Part shown: one piece after another, positions 1 to 6,181 of the stretch
Numbering within the stretch: the stretch's first letter is position 1
Layout: every line of letters starts with the position of its first letter
NCBI GenBank assembly: GCA_963696325.1
Contig: CAVOJV010000016.1
Coordinates: forward strand, 1 to 22,857
Direction: 5' to 3'
Length of the DNA stretch: 22,857 nt
DNA from: CAVOJV01 sp963696325
GTDB lineage: Bacteria; Pseudomonadota; Gammaproteobacteria; Competibacterales; Competibacteraceae
The notes under the pieces: generated by a model
The model's database searches: none
Seen by the model: the letters and a program-made list of their open reading frames with translations, nothing else
Told to the model about the DNA's origin: nothing
Program-made: the position numbers and the translations under genes

Positions 1-663
1 CCTGGTCCACGATGAAGTCGCCCGGCGCGATCAGAAAAAACTCAACCAGCGCCTGCGCCGTGCCAACTTCCGCAGTCAGAAGACCTTGGAGAGCGTCGAC
101 TTCGGCCGGCTGCCGAATCTCAACCGGTCACTCGTCCACGACCTGGCCACCGGCCGTTTCATCGACGAAAAGGTCGCGGTGTTGATCGCCGGACCCTGCG
201 GCACCGGCAAAAGCTCATCTGGCCCAAGCCATTGGCCATAGCGCCGCCCGCCAGGGGCATGAGGTGCTGTTCACCACCCAGACCCAGTTGCTAGGTAGCC
301 TGCGCACGGCCCAGGCGGTGGGCAACTATGAGCGGCGTTTCCAGGCGCTGGTCAACACGCCGCTGCTCATCATTGACGACTTCGGACTGAAACCGCTGCG
401 GCCACCCGAGGACGAAAGCTTTCACGATCTGGTGGCCGAACGTTACGAGAGAGCCGCCACGATCCTCACCAGCAATCTGGACTTTGGCGAATGGGGCGAT
501 GCCTTTGCCGGCCAACAAAATGCTCGGCGCCGCCACCCTGGATCGCATTCGTCATGGCGCCTACCGGGTGGTCCTGGAGGGGGACAGCTACCGCAGCCCG
601 AAACCCATCGCCGACGGTCAAAAAAACGGCGTTGAAAAAAGCGGAAAATCCGCCCATTCTTAA
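1..663 (+). pseudogene. istB: IstB-like ATPase of IS21 family, frameshifted
   Basis: IstB is the AAA+ helper ATPase that works with the IstA transposase in target choice of IS21 elements. Reading from base 2, the frame gives a helix-rich N-terminal part and a Walker A motif (GPCGTGKS, about 197-217). The frame is then lost by one extra base near 213-217. The second frame (GTG at 264 lies inside the gene, not at its start) shows the Walker B-like LLIIDDFGL at about 364-390 and the sensor region LTSNLDFGEW. A second extra base near 505-508 moves the end into a third frame with the typical C-terminal ANKMLGAATLDRIRHGAY, stopping at 661-663. The start is outside the window. Two frameshifts make a working product unlikely, unless they are sequencing errors. 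Confidence 0.85.
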
Positions 664-697
664 CCCCCGTTCGAGCCCCTGATCAGGCACTTCCAAG

Positions 698-747
698 TGG
701 CGCCATTATGCCGAAAATCGGTGGCGCCAATATGCCGAGGAGTGACA
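698..747. repeat. IS21 right-end repeats, two units at 24-bp period
   Basis: TGGCGCCATTATGCCG at 698 is repeated as TGGCGCCAATATGCCG at 722, exactly 24 bp later. The pair lies between the istB stop and the IS91 remnant. Multiple terminal repeats are known at IS21-family ends and are taken to be transposase binding sites; that role is inferred here. Confidence 0.6.
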
Positions 748-1257
748 CCGCTGCAACTGATCGGGCGCAGCGCCGCCCTGGTGCCGCCGCCGCGGCAACA
801 CCGGCATCGCTACTACGGCGTGCTGGCCCCCAACTCGCCGCTGCCCCCGGCAGTCACCGCCCTGGCGCCGCGGCCGTGGCACCGACGTCTGAATCGAGGC
901 CCGCGGTAGCGACGGCAGCGGATGATCTACCGCAAGCCATCCGGCGCTCCCCCGCCCGCTCCCGCTGGGCCATGCGGCGGGCGCGCCTCTTCGAGGCGGT
1001 TCCCCTGCCCTGCCCCCACGGCGGCGCCGAGAGGCGGATCATCGCCTTCCTTACCGCCGCGGTGAACGTGCGCGCCCTCCTGGAGCACCTTGGCGAGCCC
1101 GCACCCCGCCCCGGATCGCCCAGGCCAGGGGACCGCCGGCGTGGTACGAAGAAACGCCGGGAGTGCCTCGCACTGGGAGGATGACTGAGCGGTGCCGGGC
1201 GATCCCCTGGCGCAGCCAGAATCGGCGTACGAGTTCGACCAACGGGTAACCTGGTAG
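748..1257 (+). pseudogene. IS91-like (Y2 rolling-circle) transposase, C-terminal remnant
   Basis: IS91-type transposases are HUH single-strand nucleases that move by rolling-circle transposition. Only the C-terminal part is left, scattered over several frames. The stretch LVPPPRQHRHRYYGVLAPNS (from about 772) is the family's conserved block before the C-terminal region. In another frame CPHGGAERRIIAFLTAAVNV and LLEHLGEP follow (about 1012-1100), where the usual CPxCG zinc-like motif has lost a cysteine. In a third frame comes RIAQARGPPAWYEETPG, and the end FDQRVTW stops at 1255-1257. The HUH and catalytic tyrosine part is missing. It is joined directly to the IS21 right end, so the IS21 element probably landed in or next to it. 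The family call rests on remembered C-terminal motifs. Confidence 0.65.
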
Positions 1258-1514
1258 CGGCCCGCCAAGGGCGCCGGACAGGCGGTTGCCGGTCGCACCA
1301 AACCCGCGCCCGCTCGACGGTAAAACCACCCGCCAAAACCGCCCGGTTGGCCCCCTTCTACACACCAGTGCCCCTCATCACGGCCCGATGCGGCTGGATC
1401 TGACTCTTGATCGACCCTTGACCGGGCGCGGGAGAGGATGGGATACTTCCGCGGAGGCGGTTGGATTTCCTATCCTTTTCTGATCCAGTCCAGAAACAAC
1501 AAGGGAGTGCCACC
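1258..1514. other. Non-coding stretch between IS91 remnant and FAH gene
   Basis: No credible gene. This probably holds the 3' terminal region of the IS91-like element, and then the upstream region of the next gene. A Shine-Dalgarno-like AAGGGA lies near 1500-1505. No promoter was strong enough to call. Confidence 0.4.
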
Positions 1515-2316
1515 ATGAAACTGATCCGCTTCACCACCGCCGACTCGCCGAAGCCTTGTTTCGGCGTCGTTGTCGGAGATCAAGCTGTCCCGTTCGCCGT
1601 GCTGCAAAGCAAAGCGGGGAAGTCCTCCCCCCACCTGGCCGACAGCCGATCCTACCTGGCCAATCTCCCCGAAAGCGAGCGGGCGGCAAAGGAGATGCTT
1701 GCCTGGGGCGAAGAGCACCTCGGAGAACTCGGTAGTGGCGAACGCTTCCCTCTCAACGCCGTACGCCTGCTGGAGCCGGTGGAGGTCGTCGCCCTGTTCG
1801 ACTTCGGCCTGACGCCGCGGCATCTCAAGAACTCTGCCGAAACCCTCATGAAGTATGAGAAGGATAACCCGCAGACCGCGCCGCTGTTGCAGGCGTTCGC
1901 TAAAGCCGTCATGGCCCCGAAACCCAAGTCCTCCACCGGTCAGCCCGAGCCGCTGTCCTATTACAAGTGCAACATGAACGCCATCGTCGGCGACGGGGAA
2001 ACCGTCCCCTGGCCGGCTTACACGTCGCGGCTGGACATCGAGCCTGAACTGGCCGTCGTGTATGGGAATGAAAAGCAGCCGGTGGCGGGCTTCTGCATTT
2101 TCAACGACATCTCGGCCCGCGACGTCCAGGCCACAGAGTTCGTAGGCGGATTTTGCTTGACGAAGGACATGGCGAAGGGTAATCAGCTCGGGCCTTACCT
2201 GGTCACGCCCGACGAGGTCGGCGATCCGTACAACCTCAGGGTGACGGTTGTGGTGAATGGGCAAGTCAAGTACCAGGGGTCAACATCCGAGATCAGCCAC
2301 AAGGCCGAAGACGTGT
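1515..2316 (+). pseudogene. Fumarylacetoacetate hydrolase family protein, 3' end lost to IS
   Basis: FAH-family enzymes are metal-dependent hydrolases or isomerases/decarboxylases of beta-diketo or 2-oxo acid substrates in aromatic-compound breakdown; the substrate here is unknown. ATG 1515 is chosen because AAGGGA lies about 9 bases upstream and the N-terminus MKLIRFTTADSPKPCFG fits the family. Visible family features are the metal-ligand segment IEPELAVVYG, CIFNDISARDVQ with the expected aspartate, and KDMAKGNQLGPYLVTPDEVG. After about 267 residues (ISHKAEDVW) the sequence enters the inverted repeat of the IS at 2317; the frame continues to a stop at 2403-2405, adding some 30 IS-encoded residues. 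The usual C-terminal part, where the fold closes, is absent and does not reappear beyond the IS. The product is therefore probably non-functional. Confidence 0.85.
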
Positions 2317-2338
2317 GGTTGTGTTGCGTTATTTTCCG
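2317..2338. repeat. Left inverted repeat of unassigned IS
   Basis: Starts GGTTGTGTTGCG. Perfect 22-bp reverse complement of 4110-4131. Confidence 0.9.
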
Positions 2339-2473
2339 ACAGGCGAGATTGGACAATCTCCGGACGGAAAATAGGCATGGTTCAAAAATCGCAGATTTAA
2401 GGTAACGCAGGTATAGTGACGCCATCGCCTCTCAGTAGAGGCGGTAAAGCTGGCGGCGAACCCGAGGAAGGTA

Positions 2474-4006
2474 TTATGCGGTGCCGGGTGCCCGCGTGAA
2501 GCGGGTAAAGCCGAGCATCTCTAGCCAGTGGGGATGAGCCTGGCCGGTCAACAGCTCAGTGGGAGACTTGCCGCGTCGTTCGGGTTTCTGGCTGCGTGAA
2601 AAGGGTTGATGGTTCAGGAAGAAACGGAGCAGATCAAGGTAGGCGGGTCCGATCTGCCGGCGCAGGAAGAAATAGTTGCGCAGCCGGCTGTTGACGTTCT
2701 CGACCAGGGAGCTGGCGCGATGGAAGCGGTTACGCCACTGCTCAAGCGTCTGCTGAAGGGGGAAAAAGCCGTCGTAGAGTTGCTGGTGCAAGGCGGTGGC
2801 TTTGGCCCAATAAGCGGTGGTGGTGCTCGGCAGGCTTTGCAGGGCCAGCAGCTCACGCACGAGGGCTGGGGGTACGGCGACCTGTTGCGCCAGGGTCTCG
2901 AGTTCCTGATCCAGCCGGGTAGCGAAGGCCAGCAGGGTGTCGCGCTGGTTAGCCAGGGCACGGCAGAGCGGGCGCAGGCGTTTGGCATCCAGGGTTTCGA
3001 GGTCCTGCAGGGCGGCAACCACGAAATCATCCAGGGCCTGCCGCGTGGTGGCGTCGGGGCCGGCCAGGGCGAGGATATCGTGCTGGAGCCAGCCGGCCAG
3101 CGTCTGCACCTCGTCGGCCAGGCGAATGGCGGTGGTCTCCTGGGCGCGGGCACGGGCCAGCGGTTTGGACAGTGGACGGCCCTGGCCGCATTGTTTGGCC
3201 CGCTGCATCTTCTGCTCCAGCTCTTCTCGCCGGGCGATCGCGGCATAGGCGCGCTTTTCCAGGGTCGCGACCAGACGGATCACCGTCCGCAGCCCGTGAA
3301 AGACATCACCGTCGCAGGGCACCGCCGGCCAAGCGGTGGCCTGGCCGGCTCGTAACCCCTGCCCACCGTCGGCCACGATATAATCGGGCTGTAACCCCTG
3401 GTCAGCCAGGTCCCACCGATGAATTGCCCAGGTCTCGGCATCACGGTGCGCTTCCAGTGCCAGCAAGTAGCAATACGTGGAATCCAGATCGATGCCCACC
3501 AACACCGGTTGGTGGCCCTGAAACAGCTCATCGTGGCTGCCCGACCGCACCCGTGACAGGTCTTGTTGGGCATTGATCCGGCGCGCCTCGACCACCGCCT
3601 CCGCCATGATGTTGTGCACCGTGCCCAGGGCGATCGGCTGATCCAGCAGGTCTCGGAAAAACCCGATCACCCCCCGAAACGAACTGTGGCACAGCAGCAC
3701 CAGCCCCAACACCACCTGCCGTAGCCAAGCCTTGGTCACCGGCAGGTAGAACAGCACCTCGTCGTCCATCGGGGCCAGGGGTTGAAAGGCTTGCTCCAGC
3801 GCCTGCGCACCCTTGTCGGCTTGCTGATAGAGAAACTTCCGGCTAACCTCATGCCGCTCGGCCAGCTCCGTCACCGGCTCGCTCCGCGTCAGTACCTGCA
3901 GCGCTAACCGCTGGCGTTGCTTGCCATCCAGGGTATGGGCAGCACAGGTCACGTGCGCCGTTGACACATTGGGATCAGACGGGATATTAGTTACCGGGGT
4001 AGCCAT
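2474..4006 (-). CDS. DDE-type transposase, unusual family
   Basis: This 510-residue protein is the only gene of the IS. Residues about 30-70 look like a helix-turn-helix (LALQVLTRSEPVTELAERHE). An RNase H-like core follows: VLVGIDLDS (Asp173 or Asp175), YIVADGG (Asp213) and, much later, SSLVENVNSRLRN (Glu436). The roughly 220 residues between the second Asp and the Glu are mostly helical and charged (about 240-420), so the catalytic core carries a large helical insertion, reminiscent in layout of other DDE transposases with inserted domains. The end has a conserved-looking FFLRRQIG...RFFLNHQPF and KSPTELLTG. The ATG at 4004-4006 is the first in frame and leaves about 120 bp to the right repeat. 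I recognise it as a transposase but cannot assign an IS family; the catalytic triad is inferred from motifs. Confidence 0.8.
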   Translation of the reverse strand: MATPVTNIPSDPNVSTAHVTCAAHTLDGKQRQRLALQVLTRSEPVTELAERHEVSRKFLYQQADKGAQALEQAFQPLAPMDDEVLFYLPVTKAWLRQVVLGLVLLCHSSFRGVIGFFRDLLDQPIALGTVHNIMAEAVVEARRINAQQDLSRVRSGSHDELFQGHQPVLVGIDLDSTYCYLLALEAHRDAETWAIHRWDLADQGLQPDYIVADGGQGLRAGQATAWPAVPCDGDVFHGLRTVIRLVATLEKRAYAAIARREELEQKMQRAKQCGQGRPLSKPLARARAQETTAIRLADEVQTLAGWLQHDILALAGPDATTRQALDDFVVAALQDLETLDAKRLRPLCRALANQRDTLLAFATRLDQELETLAQQVAVPPALVRELLALQSLPSTTTAYWAKATALHQQLYDGFFPLQQTLEQWRNRFHRASSLVENVNSRLRNYFFLRRQIGPAYLDLLRFFLNHQPFSRSQKPERRGKSPTELLTGQAHPHWLEMLGFTRFTRAPGTA

Positions 4007-4109
4007 GCTGATGACCTCCGAAAAAGTGGGATGGCGCCAAAATTCTCACTCTACCGGAAATATCAGCATCGGCTACCCTGTTAAATTGTTACCTCGGATT
4101 GAACCAAGC

Positions 4110-4131
4110 CGGAAAATAACGCAACACAACC
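4110..4131. repeat. Right inverted repeat of unassigned IS
   Basis: Perfect 22-bp reverse complement of 2317-2338; contains CGGAAAATAACGCAACA. Confidence 0.9.
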
Positions 4132-4437
4132 GGCACGCTCGCCTTCAACAACATGAGTGGCATTGGTCGCAGCGGCACGGGCATGCTGAAGGTCGACGGC
4201 AAGGTCGTCGCCGAGCAGAAGATGGAGCACACCATACCGTTTATCCTGGCCTGGGACGAGAACCTTGATGTCGGCTCCGACACCGGCACACCGGTGGACG
4301 ACCAGGACTACCAGGTGCCCTTCGCCTTCACCGGCAAGATCGACAAGATCACGCTTTCCATCGACCGGCCGAAGCTGACGCCGGAAGATGAGAAGAAGCT
4401 GATGGCGGCGCAGCGGAACAACAAAATGAGCGAGTAA
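4132..4437 (+). pseudogene. Arylsulfatase, C-terminal remnant
   Basis: Arylsulfatases hydrolyse sulfate esters using a formylglycine made from Cys or Ser in an N-terminal CxPxR motif; that catalytic part is absent. The remaining ~100 residues match the family's C-terminal beta-rich domain: FNNMSGIGRSGTGMLKVDGK, TIPFILAWDENLDVGSDTGT, then PFAFTGKIDKITLSI. It ends at a normal TAA (4435-4437). The upstream neighbour is the IS end, and the fumarylacetoacetase-type gene beyond the IS is not its 5' part. No start with a ribosome-binding site is seen; the ATG at 4153 is internal. The fragment is a relic, read as arylsulfatase with good but not complete certainty. Confidence 0.75.
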
Positions 4438-4531
4438 CGGACGTTACGCGAGGGGCCGGGGGCGGCGCCGCCTCGGCTCCATCCAAGTGCACAGGTTCCG
4501 GCGCCAACCAATCAGGCTAACGGAGATCGCG

Positions 4532-4819
4532 ATGAATAAGTTTTCTAGACTCTTTGTCCTGGTGTCGGCATCCCTGCTCGCGGGCATTGCCTACGCGCAG
4601 CAATATCCGATTATGGACATGGTCGCCAACAAGGTCATCCAGAAATACCAAACGGCGACCTGCCAGCAGTTATGGCACCAGAAAAACCAACCGAAATCGG
4701 AGCAGGAACGGCGCGCCATCCAGCTGCTGCGCCAGGATCCCCAGATGCGAACCGCGTTCTTCAACAAGGTCTCGGCGCCCATCGCCAACAAGCTGTTCGA
4801 ATGCGGCATGATTCCGTGA
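4532..4819 (+). CDS. Small secreted conserved hypothetical protein
   Basis: A 95-residue protein. ATG 4532 is preceded by GGAG about 9 bases upstream. Residues 1-22 form a clear signal peptide (MNKFSRLFVLVSASLLAGIAYA, written here as charged start, hydrophobic core and AxA cleavage site), so the mature protein should be periplasmic or secreted. The mature part is small, polar and helical, with two cysteines (one after QTAT, one near the end in FECGMIP) that could form a disulfide. I do not recognise a function. It follows the arylsulfatase remnant by about 95 bp on the same strand and may once have been cotranscribed with it. Confidence 0.75.
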   Translation: MNKFSRLFVLVSASLLAGIAYAQQYPIMDMVANKVIQKYQTATCQQLWHQKNQPKSEQERRAIQLLRQDPQMRTAFFNKVSAPIANKLFECGMIP

Positions 4820-4878
4820 GGCTCATGCGGCGCCGAGAGCGCCCCCCTGTGGCAGAGAAAATAGTCGGAGCCCCATCC

Positions 4879-5289
4879 GTGAACGAAACGAACCTCAACA
4901 CCCTGGGAAAGATCCTCGCCTTCGCTGCGGTCGTCGAAGTCGGTACCGGTCTCGCCCTGCTGATCGCTCCTGCGATCGTCGTCGCCTTGCTGCTGGGCGC
5001 GGAGGTCTCCGCTGAAGGGACGCTGCTCGGCCGCGGTTTCGGCATCGCGTTGCTCGCGCTGGGATTGGCGTGCTGGCCGGGACGGCAGCGCGCCGAGAGC
5101 GGCTCACCGGCCTTCCGGGTGATGCTGATCTACAACGTGCTGATTGCGCTGTACCTCGCCTACCTGGGCACGGTCTGGCACCTGGGGGGCGTGCTTGTGG
5201 TGGCCGGCCGTTGCGCTGCACGCCGTCGTGGCGCTGTTGCTGGTCTGGACGTGGCGCGACGAGCGACGGACCAAGGCGACTCACAAGAA
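4879..5289 (+). pseudogene. Four-helix membrane protein, 5' part (split by Tn3 element, frameshifted)
   Basis: The protein starts at GTG 4879 (GGAG eight bases upstream) and has four hydrophobic segments: AFAAVVEVGTGLALLIAP, LLGRGFGIALLALGLACW, MLIYNVLIALYLAYLGTVW and PAVALHAVVALLLVWTW. Function is unknown. A single extra base in the G-rich stretch around 5185-5215 shifts the frame: the first three helices are in one frame and the fourth in the next. At 5290 the Tn3-family transposon begins. Removing the transposon and one copy of its AAGAA duplication joins this part in frame to 9201-9243, giving a C-terminus KKGGRDSDELRSPYG and a stop at 9241. With the transposon in place, the frame reads into the terminal repeat and stops at 5324-5326, replacing the tail with GLQALLAEHLR. 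The frameshift could also be a sequencing error. Confidence 0.75.
5285..5289. repeat. Target site duplication of Tn3 element, left copy
   Basis: AAGAA, identical to 9196-9200. Five bp is the usual Tn3-family duplication. Confidence 0.95.
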
Positions 5290-5327
5290 GGGGCTCCAGG
5301 CGTTATTGGCGGAACATTTACGGTAAG
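5290..5327. repeat. Tn3 left terminal inverted repeat, 38 bp
   Basis: Begins GGGGCTCCAGGCGTTATTGG and ends GGTAAG. Exact reverse complement of 9158-9195. Confidence 0.97.
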
Positions 5328-5394
5328 GGTTCCTGTGAGCCTTCGGTAACCGTAAATTTCCCGCCATTTACGGCTTAGATGTTCACACTGCAGT

Positions 5395-5961
5395 TCAGCT
5401 GAGGAATCGTCGCACTGAGGTTCGGCTAATCCCTAATTGCCTGGCAATTGCCGACTTGCTGAGACCTTCGGCATAAAGTTGTCTTACCGCATCGGCCCGG
5501 TGAGCAACCGTCGGCGGTCGCCCATGCCGTTCGCCCCGTCGTCGTGCTTCGGCTATCCCGGCCTTGACGCGCTCTCGAAGAATGCCTCTCTCAAACTCCG
5601 CAAAAACCGCCAACATCCCGGCCATAGCTCGCCCCGTTGGCGTAGTGAGATCCAACGCCTCGTTCAGTGAGATAAAACCGACATCAAGCTCGTGAAGCTC
5701 TTGGAGGGAGACCACCAAGTCGGCTAACGAGCGTCCCCAACGATCCAAACGCCAGACCACAATCGTATCGATCTCTCGCCGGCGTGCCGCTTTCATGAGT
5801 TCATCACGCTGAAGCCGATCACTAACACCCGACCCTACCTCTTCAATCATAATCTCGATTGCTCCACCTCGCTGCTTGGCGTACGCTGTCATCGCCTCGC
5901 GTTGGAGAGCTAACGTCTGCTGATCATGTGTCGAGACGCGCGCATAGAGCCCCATCTTCAT
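5395..5961 (-). CDS. tnpR: Serine resolvase of Tn3-family transposon
   Basis: A 188-residue serine recombinase that resolves cointegrates formed during replicative Tn3 transposition. The start MKMGLYARVSTHDQ gives the nucleophile Ser10 within the YARVS motif; a second ATG two codons on (5955) is an alternative. The catalytic domain continues with VVWRLDRWGRSLADLV (the arginine-rich active site) and LFSLNEALDLTTPTGRA-like sequence, then AVFAEFERGILRERVKAGI. The C-terminus carries the DNA-binding helix-turn-helix (LSKSAIARQLGISRTSVRRF). The length is typical. It is divergent from tnpA, and the space between them carries candidate binding sites, so TnpR probably also represses both promoters, as in other family members (inference). 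The longer open frame to 6282 has no supporting start. Confidence 0.93.
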   Translation of the reverse strand: MKMGLYARVSTHDQQTLALQREAMTAYAKQRGGAIEIMIEEVGSGVSDRLQRDELMKAARRREIDTIVVWRLDRWGRSLADLVVSLQELHELDVGFISLNEALDLTTPTGRAMAGMLAVFAEFERGILRERVKAGIAEARRRGERHGRPPTVAHRADAVRQLYAEGLSKSAIARQLGISRTSVRRFLS

Positions 5962-6143
5962 CGCGCCGCTAGACCTGGCCAAAAACCCCCTCCGAAATGC
6001 TGAAATGAACCGGTTGATATTGAAGCGGTTATTTATGCCGTTTTGACCTGGCCAAAAACTATAGTTTGGAGCCAGGTGAGAACCCATCCACGATACCCTG
6101 AGAGGAGCCCGCTCCCTGTCAACGCCTGACAGGAGGCCCTCGG
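5962..6143. promoter_or_regulatory. Candidate res site and divergent tnpR/tnpA promoter region
   Basis: This space between the divergent recombinase genes has a 15-bp exact direct repeat, GACCTGGCCAAAAAC, at 5972-5986 and 6045-6059. AT-rich segments such as TTGATATTGAAGCGGTTATT lie between. Tn3-family res sites lie here and bind TnpR dimers at several subsites. Which subsite is the crossover point cannot be told by eye. Confidence 0.6.
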
Positions 6144-6146
6144 ATG
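6131..6146 (+). promoter_or_regulatory. Strong ribosome-binding site and ATG just upstream of tnpA
   Basis: AGGAGG at 6131-6136 is seven bases before ATG 6144. This ATG is in a different frame from the tnpA body; a one-base deletion before about 6182 would explain the mismatch. See the tnpA entry. Confidence 0.6.
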
Positions 6147-6181
6147 AAAGCAGCCGTACGCTACGGCATCGCTCGCCATCG

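Larger units (their letters stand above)
1..747 (+). mobile_element. IS21-family element, decayed right part
   Basis: The left side runs off the window, so istA of this copy is not seen. What remains is the istB helper gene with two frameshifts and the right end. The end read inward from 747 starts TGTCACTCC and carries two copies of a 17-bp motif (CGGCATAWTGGCGCCAC) 24 bp apart, as expected for IS21-type ends with repeated transposase-binding sites. The exact last base is inferred from the TG...CA rule of the family. Confidence 0.75.
2317..4131 (-). mobile_element. Complete 1815-bp IS with 22-bp perfect inverted repeats, family unassigned
   Basis: The two ends match perfectly over 22 bp (2317-2338 and 4110-4131; core TGTTGCGTTATTTTCCG). 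The element holds one transposase gene on the minus strand. The bases just outside (left GACGTGT, right GGCACGC) are not a direct repeat. The left neighbour is a fumarylacetoacetase-type gene and the right neighbour an arylsulfatase 3' end, so the element sits at a deletion or recombination junction and not at a clean insertion. Confidence 0.85.

Noticed and set aside
854..1365. Overlapping minus-strand frames over the IS91 remnant
   Set aside because: Proline- and arginine-rich shadows without family motifs; the plus strand carries the transposase remnants.
2606..3355. 249-residue Gly/Gln-rich frame antisense to the unassigned transposase
   Set aside because: Composition is an artefact of the opposite strand; the transposase frame carries the motifs.
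2321..4127. GTTG/CAAC beside the IS ends as target duplication
   Set aside because: These flanking bases are inverted, not direct, so they extend the inverted repeats to 22 bp.
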